Assembly: GCA_028284395.1 (NCBI GenBank)
Contig: JANQRV010000570.1
Location: 1 to 42,633, forward strand
Source: Saprospiraceae bacterium
Lineage (GTDB): Bacteria > Bacteroidota > Bacteroidia > Chitinophagales > Saprospiraceae
Direction of reading: 5' to 3'
DNA: 42,633 nt
The notes under the pieces are model-generated. The model searched no databases, was not told the origin of the DNA, and worked only from the letters and a program-made list of their open reading frames with translations. A program made the translations under genes and the position numbers. Of the stretch, positions 16,734 through 24,795 are shown piece by piece; positions within the stretch are counted from its first letter, which is position 1, and the number at the start of each line of letters is the position of its first letter.

Positions 16734-17819
16734 TCAAAAATTAAATTGCTTTCTGAGCCAATCTGCCATCGCTTCGTAGTAACCATCACATACGGCAAAA
16801 TTGAATTGGGATGGGTCTTCAAAATAACCGCCGGTTTTGCATTTCATCAATAGGTGGTTGCAGTCCGGCAGTGTGACGACATCTATCGTGGCTTTACTTT
16901 CTTGTCCAATGTTTTCTTGATAAAATTGTCGGGCTGCTCGCCAGTCGATCTGAGCATCTTTTTTTCCGAAAACGGCCAAGACTGGACAAGATATGGAACG
17001 GACTACCTTCCGGAACCCCGGAAAAAATATCAGCCGGCCGGAGGTTTCATCAATCTTCATCTTTTCTTTGCTGTTGCGGAATGCGCCTTGCTCTTGCTCG
17101 TAGGAAGTCTTGGTGAAGGAGCCGTACATCTTTGTATAGAATGGATCCTTTTGCAGGTTTTGGGTGGCATTCGTATAGGCTTCGAACGGAGCGCCACTGG
17201 CAAAAAGCCGAAATCCCTCTTGCCGTTCGGCGAGCAGGGCTTCCACTTTTGCTTCGCTCCTTCCTTCGATGAGCAGATTCGACCGCAGCAAATAGTCGGT
17301 ATTTTCCAATGAATCTACTCCGCTCACCGATATCCAAAACACGATAGAAGTATCCGCCTGGAGAATGAGTGGACAGATCCAGCCGGCTCGACTGATTCCC
17401 CAAAGTCCGATGCGATCCGAGCCTTCAATCTTTTGGCGGCGTAGCTCTTCGATGGCTGCCAGCGCCTCCGTTGCGCTACTTTGTACGGACTGCTGTGGAT
17501 CGAACTGACCATCGCTTTTGCCACAACCCGCTTTATCCCACGCGCAAACGGCCAGTCCCAGACCGGTAAAATGATTGCTTAACTTGCGGTACCATTCGGC
17601 CCAGGGGCCGGAACCCATGAAGTCCGTTTTGCCCGAACCTGGGATCAATAAAACAAGGGCATTTGCTTTTTGATCGGCGGGATGGTCTACGAATCCTCGA
17701 TAATTAAAATCCTCGAAAATGAAGGAAAATGAACTTGACTTGCTTTGATGTTGACCAGCAGAGGGGATGTGACAAAGTATGAAGAAAAGCAAAGAAATCG
17801 ACGATGGAAGCATTTTCAT
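16734..17819 (-). CDS. Secreted alpha/beta hydrolase
   Basis: A 361-residue protein with a signal peptide (about 1-23). It shows the alpha/beta-hydrolase core: LLIPGSGKTDFMG around the oxyanion region, AWDKAGCGKSDG after the second strand, nucleophile S143 in the elbow GISRAG, a probable Asp near FGKKDAQID, and the catalytic His in PDCNHLLMK. This arrangement resembles serine aminopeptidase/acyl hydrolases of the S33-like group. The substrate is unknown. It follows the second BlaI/M56 pair after 57 bp on the same strand and may be an output gene of that circuit. Confidence 0.85.
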   Translation of the reverse strand: MKMLPSSISLLFFILCHIPSAGQHQSKSSSFSFIFEDFNYRGFVDHPADQKANALVLLIPGSGKTDFMGSGPWAEWYRKLSNHFTGLGLAVCAWDKAGCGKSDGQFDPQQSVQSSATEALAAIEELRRQKIEGSDRIGLWGISRAGWICPLILQADTSIVFWISVSGVDSLENTDYLLRSNLLIEGRSEAKVEALLAERQEGFRLFASGAPFEAYTNATQNLQKDPFYTKMYGSFTKTSYEQEQGAFRNSKEKMKIDETSGRLIFFPGFRKVVRSISCPVLAVFGKKDAQIDWRAARQFYQENIGQESKATIDVVTLPDCNHLLMKCKTGGYFEDPSQFNFAVCDGYYEAMADWLRKQFNF

Positions 17820-17876
17820 AGTAAAGCAATGATTTTGCTATGATGACGATTTCTTTGCTTGAAAGGTTACTCGCAG

Positions 17877-19640
17877 TTATTTTTGTTTCCGTAATTCAAG
17901 TATTTGAAACAACTCCCTTTGTAGTTTTTCCATTTGTTCGGACAATTGATCCATTCTTCTTTCAAATTGCTCGCCCAATTCTATTTCCAGGCGTTCCATC
18001 TCTTTTTCCATCGGCTTAACCTTACCTTCCATTACTTCGGCCATGTTGCGTTCCATGGCTTGCATTTTAAGCTCGATTTCCCGGAAATGGTTAGATCGTT
18101 CGAAGGCCTCCATTTTTTTCTGCGTTTCGCCGAAGGCTTTTTCAAACTTCATTTCGAGCATTTCCTGCAATTTTTCGTAGACGTGTCGCAGGGAGTCCAA
18201 TTTGAAAGACTTTTCCACGGGACGGTCGATGAAGGCTTCCGTGATTTTGTCGACATTTCGTTCGTACTCTACGGTTAGTCTTTCCCGTTCTGCATCCAGT
18301 GCTTTGAACGTACTACTTTGTAAAACTTCCTGTTGCATGCGTTCCATCTGTTCGGCGATCTGCTGCTGTTCGCGCATCAACTCTTCGTAACCTCCATTTT
18401 GATTCCTGAATTGTTCTTGTGCCAGCTCCATTTCTTTTTGATATGCTTTGCTCAGTTCTTGCATGCGTTCCATTTCCGGACTCTTCATCATTTTCTCCTG
18501 TAATTGTTGCATTTCCTCCTGAACTGCAGCTATTTTTTTCTTGAGCTCTTCAAAGGGAATGGTGTCGATGATAACAGATGGTCTTTCCGTGATTTCAAGG
18601 GGCAGCATTTCTGTTATGGGTTGATCAACATCGGCAGCTTTTTTATGCTCCATGACCGCGAAACCAAAAATGATGGAAAAAATAGTCAGACTCCAGAGCC
18701 CTTTGCTGTAATTGGTGGCCTGGTATTCAAGCCCTAGCAGGCGTTGTACCCGGCTCAGAATACCGGCGGGGCGCCCTTGGAACGCCAGGCTAAGTCGACG
18801 GCTTTGCAGGCGCCATTCCTCCAATTGGGTTAAGGTTTTGACAAGTGTCATTCGGTCCGAAGTAGTGCGTATGGCCATCTCGTCACAACAGTGTTCGCGC
18901 TCTTCCCGGATTTGGCTGGATATCCACCAGACAGCAGGGTTGAAAAACAATACTACTTCGACGATGGACTGTAGGAAGTTGATCAAATAATCCATCCGCC
19001 GAACATGCGCCAATTCATGAGCAAGGATACATTCTACTTGAAGGGGAGTGAGGTTGGCCAACAGGCCGACCGGCAGAAGAATTACCGGTTTGAAAAAACC
19101 AATGAGCAGGGGACCATTGACCAAAGCACTTTCCCGCAGATCGACGTAGTGATTGATGCCAATTTTCCGGGCAAGCCGATCGAGCTCTTGTATCCAATGG
19201 TGCTCGACTGCCTGAGTTTTGACCGACCGTAATCTTTGCAGATACAACACTTCAAAAAGCATTCGCAATCCCATTACGATGATGCCGGCCAACCAAACTT
19301 GTAATAGAAAGGGAAAGAGGCCGGCCAGACGGTCCTGCCAGGTCAATCCGCCGGCGAATATTGGGGAATTGGTTGCATCCATAGGTAATAGTCCCCCCGT
19401 AGCCGTGGCTCCGATGCCAACTCCAGGCTGGTAGTAGAGCAAAAAGGTGCAAAATACTCCCGCCAGGAGTGCCATCAGTGCTCCCAGACACAAATGATAA
19501 CGCAGGGCTGGTGTTTGTTTCGGGATGTTGCGTAACAAAAGAAATAACAGTAGGGTAATGAAAGCCCCTTGCCAAAGCGAATGGAGGATGGTCCAACCAC
19601 CCGCTTGAACGATCGCGTCGGGTAATAATTGGTGAAACAT
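17877..19640 (-). CDS. BlaR1-like M56 membrane metallopeptidase with a long coiled-coil tail, second copy
   Basis: A 587-residue M56 protein. Membrane segments appear at about 17-37, 47-70, 108-133 and again near 310-327. The zinc protease motif is H208-E-L-A-H212, followed by FFNPAVWW and the EREHCCDEMA segment with the likely third ligand Glu. The tail from about 365 to the end is a long Glu/Lys/Met/Gln-rich coiled coil in place of a penicillin-binding sensor. In the usual topology that tail lies outside the inner membrane and could sense envelope state or form oligomers. The stop of the blaI-like gene is only 3 bp upstream, so the two are an operon. Confidence 0.9.
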   Translation of the reverse strand: MFHQLLPDAIVQAGGWTILHSLWQGAFITLLLFLLLRNIPKQTPALRYHLCLGALMALLAGVFCTFLLYYQPGVGIGATATGGLLPMDATNSPIFAGGLTWQDRLAGLFPFLLQVWLAGIIVMGLRMLFEVLYLQRLRSVKTQAVEHHWIQELDRLARKIGINHYVDLRESALVNGPLLIGFFKPVILLPVGLLANLTPLQVECILAHELAHVRRMDYLINFLQSIVEVVLFFNPAVWWISSQIREEREHCCDEMAIRTTSDRMTLVKTLTQLEEWRLQSRRLSLAFQGRPAGILSRVQRLLGLEYQATNYSKGLWSLTIFSIIFGFAVMEHKKAADVDQPITEMLPLEITERPSVIIDTIPFEELKKKIAAVQEEMQQLQEKMMKSPEMERMQELSKAYQKEMELAQEQFRNQNGGYEELMREQQQIAEQMERMQQEVLQSSTFKALDAERERLTVEYERNVDKITEAFIDRPVEKSFKLDSLRHVYEKLQEMLEMKFEKAFGETQKKMEAFERSNHFREIELKMQAMERNMAEVMEGKVKPMEKEMERLEIELGEQFERRMDQLSEQMEKLQRELFQILELRKQK

Positions 19641-19643
19641 GTT

Positions 19644-20015
19644 CTATTGTTTTTTTTCTAGGTCTTCAATCATTTTTTTTATCTCGGCCAGGTCTTCGGC
19701 ACTGGTAGGGCGATTCCCAAGCGCATGCATGACTAATTTCAAAGGAGAACCAGCAAATACGGTATTGACTACTTTGTCGATCATATCTTCCCGCAACATT
19801 TCCGGTTGAATCGCGGCTTCATAAATGTGACTTTTTTGGGAAGTGTCGCGCCTGACCAAACCCTTGTCCATCATCAACTGGAGATTCTTCAACGTAGTCG
19901 TATATACGATCTCTCTTTGTTCACTTAGTCGTTCATGTACCTGCCGCACTGTGGACGCCCCGTGTTGCCAGAGAATGGCAAGGATGTCTAATTCGGCTTC
20001 TGTAGGTTTTTTCAT
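19644..20015 (-). CDS. BlaI/MecI/CopY family repressor, second copy
   Basis: A 123-residue winged-helix repressor: PTEAELDILAILWQHGASTVRQVHERL as the first helices, TTTLKNLQLMMDKGLVRRD as the recognition helix, and a dimerisation half at about 75-123. It is paired with the M56 protease that follows after 3 bp. Its promoter contains two TACGA-N6-TCGTA dyads, quite different from the dyad of the first BlaI copy, which suggests that the two repressors do not share operators. Confidence 0.93.
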   Translation of the reverse strand: MKKPTEAELDILAILWQHGASTVRQVHERLSEQREIVYTTTLKNLQLMMDKGLVRRDTSQKSHIYEAAIQPEMLREDMIDKVVNTVFAGSPLKLVMHALGNRPTSAEDLAEIKKMIEDLEKKQ

Positions 20016-20030
20016 AGTGAAAATTTAATC

Positions 20031-20081
20031 TACGATAAATTTCGTACGATAAATGTATACGATATTTTTCGTAGATGCAAA
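20031..20081 (-). promoter_or_regulatory. Promoter of the second BlaI/M56 pair with two operator dyads
   Basis: On the minus strand, TTTG at 20081-20078 and TACATTTA at 20057-20050 are separated by 20 bp, close to the Bacteroidota consensus. Two 16-bp dyads of the form TACGA-N6-TCGTA lie at 20058-20073 (in the spacer) and 20031-20046 (over the expected transcript start), 27 bp apart centre to centre. Both are perfectly symmetric in the 5-bp arms. This layout is what an autorepressed BlaI promoter should look like. Confidence 0.75.
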
Positions 20082-20216
20082 CAAACGATCATTTTTTTTA
20101 TTCAGGGTTTAACTTCATATCAAGAAAGGCGGGCATGGAACGATATAGACGGCATTAATTTTGAAGACAACTTCCGGACGATCGCCCTGAACGAGCCTCT
20201 CTTGGTGAATAGAGGA

Positions 20217-20642
20217 TTACTTGGTTGTCTCACCACCCATTTCGGTGAAGACGCGGTCAACCGGTTCCCACAGTTCTATTTTGTTGCCTTCGGGATCCAT
20301 GATGTGTGCAAATTTTCCGTAGTCGAAGGATTGGATTTCGCCCACTATTTGGACGCCTTTCGCCCGGAGATTATCAAGTAGCCCTTCGATGTTCTGAACC
20401 CGGTAATTGATCATGAATTCCTTTTCGGAAGGGGCAAAGTAATCCGTACCCTGATCAAAGGGGCTCCACTGCAAATAGTTGATCTCCTCCGGGCGGTGTG
20501 CATTTCTAAATTCGAACGAGGAGCCGTAGTCATTAACGGCTAGTCCTAGATGCTGATGGTACCATTCACGGGCTTTTTTTGGGTCCTTTGATCTGAAAAA
20601 GATACCGCCGATTCCAGTTACTTTTGGTGTTAATTCCTTCAT
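20217..20642 (-). CDS. VOC (glyoxalase/bleomycin-resistance fold) protein
   Basis: A 141-residue single-domain VOC protein made of two beta-alpha-beta-beta-beta units: VTGIGGIFFRSKDPKKAREWYHQHLGL opens the first, and MINYRVQNIEGLLDNLRAKGVQIVGEIQSFDYGKFAHIMDPEGNKIELWEP is the second. The final strand with HIMDPEGNKIELWEP carries a typical metal-ligand Glu. Members include metal-dependent lyases, dioxygenases and drug-binding proteins; the substrate is not evident. It is probably cytoplasmic and monocistronic. Confidence 0.9.
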   Translation of the reverse strand: MKELTPKVTGIGGIFFRSKDPKKAREWYHQHLGLAVNDYGSSFEFRNAHRPEEINYLQWSPFDQGTDYFAPSEKEFMINYRVQNIEGLLDNLRAKGVQIVGEIQSFDYGKFAHIMDPEGNKIELWEPVDRVFTEMGGETTK

Positions 20643-20709
20643 GATTTGTAATTGATGTTGAAAAGTGGTTGACTATCATGGTCAATGAACGAAAAAGGTC
20701 TCTGACCGG

Positions 20710-20766
20710 ATTCATACTTTAGTAGGAATCTTTGATACCGGTCCAAAATTCATACTTTAGTAGGAA
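20710..20766 (+). repeat. Tandem 19-bp direct repeat upstream of the YjeF_N gene
   Basis: ATTCATACTTTAGTAGGAA occurs exactly at 20710-20728 and again at 20748-20766, a 38-bp period. Each copy contains the short inverted repeat TACT-TT-AGTA. TTTG at 20731-20734 with TACTTTAG at 20753-20760 (18-bp spacer) gives a weak promoter ending 25 bp before the ATG at 20786, so the second copy overlaps the probable -7 region. This looks like a pair of operator sites. Confidence 0.7.
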
Positions 20767-20785
20767 GGTATTTAAAGATCCGCTT

Positions 20786-21541
20786 ATGGACAGAATTCCC
20801 GATGCCACTTCAGAAGTACCTTCGATAACCACGGAGCAGATGATCATAGTTGATCGCCTTATGATCGAAGGCTACCGTATTGACCTCATCCAAATGATGG
20901 AAAACGCCGGGCGATGTCTGGCAATTGTAGCAATGGAAGCCTTTTTAAAACGGCGAACTACTTCCGGAAAAGCTAAGGCAGTAGTATTGGCCGGACCGGG
21001 AGGCAATGGGGGAGGGGCGCTGGTCGGTGCCCGCCGTCTGCACAATTGGGGGATCGACGTTTGCGTCTATCTTTCGTCGAATGAGGAGAATATGACCCCG
21101 ATTCCACAGCATCAACTGAGCATATTGAAAAATATGAAGGTTTTGATCCGTAGTGTGGAAGAATTGCCGGAGATGATTCAGGCCGATCTCTTGATCGATG
21201 GATTAGTCGGGTACAGTCTAAAGGGGGCACCGTACGGCTTGGTTCGACGATCGATCGATTGGTTGAATGCGCAGCAGATACCGGTTTTGTCGCTCGACAC
21301 ACCGTCCGGCATTGAGTTGACGAATGGGGAGGTTTTTGAACCAGCTGTCAAGGCTGCCGCGACGCTGACCTTGGCCTTGCCGAAGAAAGGCTTACTGACC
21401 GACGCTGTGCGCCCCTACCGAGGAACCCTTTATCTCGGTGATATCGGCGTGCCGCCTGCTCTTTATGACGAAGAAGAACTGGACCTAACCGTTTCTTCGC
21501 ATTTGTTTGCCGACGCCGACGTTGTGCGCATTCCCAACTGA
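20786..21541 (+). CDS. NAD(P)H-hydrate epimerase-like protein (YjeF N-terminal domain)
   Basis: I place the start at the ATG at 20786 (251 residues); a TTG start at 20732 would run through the repeat. The family pattern is clear: ITTEQMIIVDRLMIEGYRI, MMENAGRCLA, the nucleotide-binding loop after VVLAGPG, LLIDGLVGYSLKGAPYG, and SLDTPSGIELTNGEVFEPAVKAAATLTLALPKKGL. The family epimerises the R form of NAD(P)HX so that the dehydratase can repair it. The usual GPGNNGGDG loop reads GPGGNGGGA here, losing the conserved Asp, so activity may be altered. The ADP-dependent dehydratase half found in full-length bacterial Nnr is absent. The next gene begins 19 bp after its stop. Confidence 0.85.
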   Translation: MDRIPDATSEVPSITTEQMIIVDRLMIEGYRIDLIQMMENAGRCLAIVAMEAFLKRRTTSGKAKAVVLAGPGGNGGGALVGARRLHNWGIDVCVYLSSNEENMTPIPQHQLSILKNMKVLIRSVEELPEMIQADLLIDGLVGYSLKGAPYGLVRRSIDWLNAQQIPVLSLDTPSGIELTNGEVFEPAVKAAATLTLALPKKGLLTDAVRPYRGTLYLGDIGVPPALYDEEELDLTVSSHLFADADVVRIPN

Positions 21542-21560
21542 ATTTTCAAAATTTTGAAGG

Positions 21561-24029
21561 ATGAAAAAGACTTTCTCCTGTTTATTTGTTTTGACTTTGC
21601 TAGAGCTTACCACTTTGTATGCACAAGTATTCCGGTATGATTTTGGAGCGTTGGAAGTAGCAGACTGCCAACAGGTAAGAGCTAAAGACGATGCTGGCAA
21701 TCTAACTTGGGATGCAGCACCGGCATCCGAATTTACTCATGAGCAATACGGAGCGTGGCGATCTCCGACCTGGATGGATGGTGTGACCGGGGATCGACTT
21801 GCCTGGCAATTGGAAGTACCCGATGGCAAGTATGAATTGCAGTTGTTTTTGAATGCTGGCCTGGAGCTCACCTCTACCTGGCAAATCGCAATCAACCGAA
21901 TAAGGCAGGAACAGACACTACATCCGGTCCGCAATAACCCGGAACCACCGGAAGAAGTGGTTCCACAAGTGAAAATCTGGAGGACGCCCGTAGAGGTAAC
22001 GGATGGTCAATTGAGCATAGAATTAGAGGGAGGACAAGACAGTATCCGGCTTTTGGCGGCAAACCTGCTGGCCTTTCCGCTACGGAAGGTACCCGGCGAT
22101 CGTCAAAACTGGATCTTGGGAATGGCCGAGGCCTACGGGAAAATGAGCCATGCTCCAAAACCCCTGGAGCCACTCGTCGACATTCTTCGTTTTGAATCGA
22201 GGAATCAGCCTGATGAGGCCTGGATTTATAAGCTGTTGCTGGAAGCGGAGTGGTTGCACCTGACCGAAACGTTTTTGGAAATGCGTGGGTGGCAATGGAG
22301 TACCAATCTTTACGATCTTTCCATGATCGGAAAATTTCAGCAAGGAGTCATGTTGCTCGATCCCATTACGCAGCAATCAATGCATCCATTGTACGAAAGG
22401 GCACTGTGGCTCAAAGCGCGTCTGATGTATCATCTGGACCACGAATACGATCACGAGGCGGACCGGATGGCCGCACAGCGGGATTTTGCCCTTTTGCTGG
22501 AGCGTTATCCACAGGATACCTTATTGCGCATGTACCAAGGAGTATACTTTCGGAATAGTTTTCCCGAGCCGGATTTGGTGGACCAAGCTCCCGAATGGTC
22601 CAAAGCACAGGCGGTCGGCCTGCACCGTTTACGGCAATTGGTTCACTACTGGGTGGTGGAAAGACAGGCCCCTAACGGAGAAATGGGAGGCAAGTATGGG
22701 GATGATGTGGAGGCATTGCGTTTTTGGTATCCCCTGTTTTATACCGGGGATTCACTGGCTATTCTCGGTTTGAGAAGACTGGCCGATGGGGTTTGGTATA
22801 GCAAAAAAGTTCGGAATGGTTTTGCCCGTCAAATTTCGGACGTGGAACACGCTTCCGAATTCATCTCGGATACGGCTCCGCTATTGATCGCAGCTTCCGA
22901 CGATGAAGCCCTGCATCGCCGGGCACTACCGACGGCCCATCTTATGGACTCGTTATGGACCGGAAAGGACTCGGATGGCCGCCTCTTTTTTAAGTCCAGT
23001 TGGTATTCGAGCTCCGGCATCGATGAACGTCCGCCCCGCAATCGGGATGTGCCCATGAATACACGAACAACGAAGGTCTTGCGGTACTGGCTTTGGCGTA
23101 ATCCCGAGCACGATTTTGTCCGCAACCTTTTGACGAATTGGTCCCGAAGTTGGTTGTCTCTTGCCAAAGATGAATCCAAAGGCAAACCGGTCGGCCTTTT
23201 CCCTGCATCTTATCGATTGTCGGACGGTGCGGTAAATGGGGATGAACCCAATTGGTATCAGGCCAATATGTACTGGCCCTATTACGATTTTAGGGGCGAT
23301 GCCATGATGTTGGACCAATTGCTTTTTCTTTGGCAATACGAACAAAAAAAGGAATTGCTCTTCCCATTGGAACGTACCCTGGCGATGGTCGACCAATATC
23401 GGAACGCGGATGGCCCCGCCGGTTCGGCGGCCTGGGCGGCCGCTCATTTTATGAAAAGAGCTGATTTCTGGGCACTGGCCGGTCAGTGGCGTTTGTTGAC
23501 GGGGCTCTCGGATTACGACGATTTATTATCTGAATACGGTTCTTCGTATCTGAAATTTCGTTTGCATAAGGATGAAGCCCCACTCCTGAAAAGCTTACGG
23601 GAATTCAATGACCAAATCGGTTATAATTGGGCTCGCCAAACCAAGGATACCTGGTTCACGGATCGAATTTATGCTGCGGGACCCGGCCAGCGTGGTCGCG
23701 TGTCTTCCAATATCCTGAAGGCAACCCTGACGGGGGATATGAACGATAATGGGACCTCACCGTATATGGCCGTCACCTGGGATCAGATCCAACCCGGCTT
23801 TACTGCTTTAGTCGAAGACCATTCGAACCGGCATTTGGAAGTATCCCTCTTTAATCACGCCAAAACGACTCAAAAGGTAACCATGCGGATGTGGGCGTTG
23901 AAAAAAGGTGTTTATCAAGTGAATTTGAACGGAAAATTCTCGAAGACCGTGCGGGTAGAAGAAGCCGGCCAGCGCCTGGCGATCGATCTGCCGTCCGGCC
24001 TTTTAGTGAAAGTTGAGATAAGCCGGTGA
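21561..24029 (+). CDS. Large secreted protein of unknown function, possibly carbohydrate-active
   Basis: An 822-residue protein with a signal peptide (about 1-21, ending LYAQ). Residues about 22-175 look like a malectin-like or galactose-binding beta-sandwich (FRYDFGALEV near the start, WQLEVPDGKYELQLFLNAG, DGQLSIELEGGQDSIRLLAANLLAF). The middle (about 190-700) is helix-rich with many Trp, Tyr, Asp and Glu and repeated helical hairpins, as in (alpha/alpha)n toroid enzymes; GEMGGKYGDDVEALRFW and FISDTAPLL are striking conserved-looking segments. A C-terminal beta-sandwich ends the protein. I do not recognise a named family. A polysaccharide lyase or glycosidase of toroid type is possible but not shown. 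Confidence 0.55.
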   Translation: MKKTFSCLFVLTLLELTTLYAQVFRYDFGALEVADCQQVRAKDDAGNLTWDAAPASEFTHEQYGAWRSPTWMDGVTGDRLAWQLEVPDGKYELQLFLNAGLELTSTWQIAINRIRQEQTLHPVRNNPEPPEEVVPQVKIWRTPVEVTDGQLSIELEGGQDSIRLLAANLLAFPLRKVPGDRQNWILGMAEAYGKMSHAPKPLEPLVDILRFESRNQPDEAWIYKLLLEAEWLHLTETFLEMRGWQWSTNLYDLSMIGKFQQGVMLLDPITQQSMHPLYERALWLKARLMYHLDHEYDHEADRMAAQRDFALLLERYPQDTLLRMYQGVYFRNSFPEPDLVDQAPEWSKAQAVGLHRLRQLVHYWVVERQAPNGEMGGKYGDDVEALRFWYPLFYTGDSLAILGLRRLADGVWYSKKVRNGFARQISDVEHASEFISDTAPLLIAASDDEALHRRALPTAHLMDSLWTGKDSDGRLFFKSSWYSSSGIDERPPRNRDVPMNTRTTKVLRYWLWRNPEHDFVRNLLTNWSRSWLSLAKDESKGKPVGLFPASYRLSDGAVNGDEPNWYQANMYWPYYDFRGDAMMLDQLLFLWQYEQKKELLFPLERTLAMVDQYRNADGPAGSAAWAAAHFMKRADFWALAGQWRLLTGLSDYDDLLSEYGSSYLKFRLHKDEAPLLKSLREFNDQIGYNWARQTKDTWFTDRIYAAGPGQRGRVSSNILKATLTGDMNDNGTSPYMAVTWDQIQPGFTALVEDHSNRHLEVSLFNHAKTTQKVTMRMWALKKGVYQVNLNGKFSKTVRVEEAGQRLAIDLPSGLLVKVEISR

Positions 24030-24044
24030 TTACCGATTCCTATA

Positions 24045-24079
24045 AACCTTGACTAATTGGTCTAGGTTTATTATCTTTG
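24045..24079 (+). promoter_or_regulatory. TetR gene promoter with operator dyad
   Basis: AACCTTGA-N8-TCTAGGTT (24045-24068) is a near-perfect dyad. TTG at 24049-24051 and TATCTTTG at 24072-24079, a perfect Bacteroidota -7 box, are spaced 20 bp apart, so the dyad fills the promoter spacer. The expected transcript start (4-7 bases past the -7 box) falls on or next to the ATG at 24084, so the mRNA may be leaderless or nearly so. Autorepression by the TetR protein is the simplest reading. Confidence 0.75.
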
Positions 24080-24083
24080 CTCC

Positions 24084-24671
24084 ATGGGATACGGACCACC
24101 GAAACAATTTGATCCGGAAAAAGCCTTGCAAACAGCGATGATGTTGCTTTGGAAAAAGGGCTATGCAGCGACCAGCGTCGGCGAGATTCAGCAGGCAATG
24201 GGAATTGGTCGCAAGAGTCTATACGATACCTTTGGAAGTAAGCGGGATTTATACATAAAAGCGCTGCAATACTATGTGGATTCTGTTCTTGCTCAACTGA
24301 AAGACAGTTTATCCTACGGAACCTCTCCGCTAAAGAGCATTCGCTTCGTTTTTAAGTACCTGGTTCAAGAAAGTTGCCAACCCAAGTATCAAGGCTGTTT
24401 CATTTCAGTTACGATGGCACTGGATACGAGTGCGGATGAAGATATCCGGAAAGTCGTTCAACATTACTTAAGGAGAGTCGAAGAATTGTTTTACCTGGCT
24501 TTGGATCGAGCCCGCCAAATTGGAGAAATTTCCGATTCCAAGGATATTCGGGATCTGGCCAGAGTCCTAACCAATACCATGCAAAGTGTTACGATGATTG
24601 GTCGCATCGCCGAGAATAGTTTACTGGTAGAAAGCGCCGTCAACGCAAGTTTGAAGTTGTTGGAAGACTAG
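24084..24671 (+). CDS. TetR/AcrR family transcriptional regulator
   Basis: A 195-residue regulator. The N-terminal helix-turn-helix is plain: FDPEKALQTAMMLLWKKGYAATSVGEIQQAMGIGRKSLYDTFGSKRDLYIKALQYY (residues about 9-63). The rest is an all-helical ligand-binding and dimer domain of the AcrR type with the CQPKYQGCFISVTMALD segment typical of the C-terminal TetR_C_ family. Three copies of one dyad surround the gene: one over its own promoter and two between its stop and the next gene, so it probably controls both. The inducing ligand is unknown. Confidence 0.94.
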   Translation: MGYGPPKQFDPEKALQTAMMLLWKKGYAATSVGEIQQAMGIGRKSLYDTFGSKRDLYIKALQYYVDSVLAQLKDSLSYGTSPLKSIRFVFKYLVQESCQPKYQGCFISVTMALDTSADEDIRKVVQHYLRRVEELFYLALDRARQIGEISDSKDIRDLARVLTNTMQSVTMIGRIAENSLLVESAVNASLKLLED

Positions 24672-24688
24672 CTCATTTTTTTTGCACA

Positions 24689-24749
24689 AACCTAGACTGA
24701 TTGATCTAGGTTGTTTTTTCGCACCAACTTAGACTAAACGATCTAGGTT
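24689..24749 (+). promoter_or_regulatory. Two more TetR-type operator dyads before the TonB-C gene
   Basis: AACCTAGA-N8-TCTAGGTT at 24689-24712 is a perfect 24-bp dyad; AACTTAGA-N8-TCTAGGTT at 24726-24749 has one mismatch. Their starts are 37 bp apart. The second lies 46 bp before the ATG at 24796, next to a possible -7 box TATTTTTC at 24761-24768. The arms match the dyad upstream of the tetR gene. Confidence 0.75.
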
Positions 24750-24795
24750 TTAAACCGATCTATTTTTCTTTTTTAATTGATTAAATAAACTCATC

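Noticed and set aside
20710..20766. Tandem repeat considered as a CRISPR array
   Set aside because: Only two copies with a 19-bp spacer and no cas genes; it fits an operator pair better.
20732..20785. Upstream TTG start for the YjeF_N gene
   Set aside because: It would place the tandem repeat and probable -7 box inside the coding sequence; the ATG at 20786 fits the family start better.
22953..23447. A 164-codon minus-strand frame
   Set aside because: It lies antisense inside the 822-residue secreted protein gene, without signal peptide or domain features.
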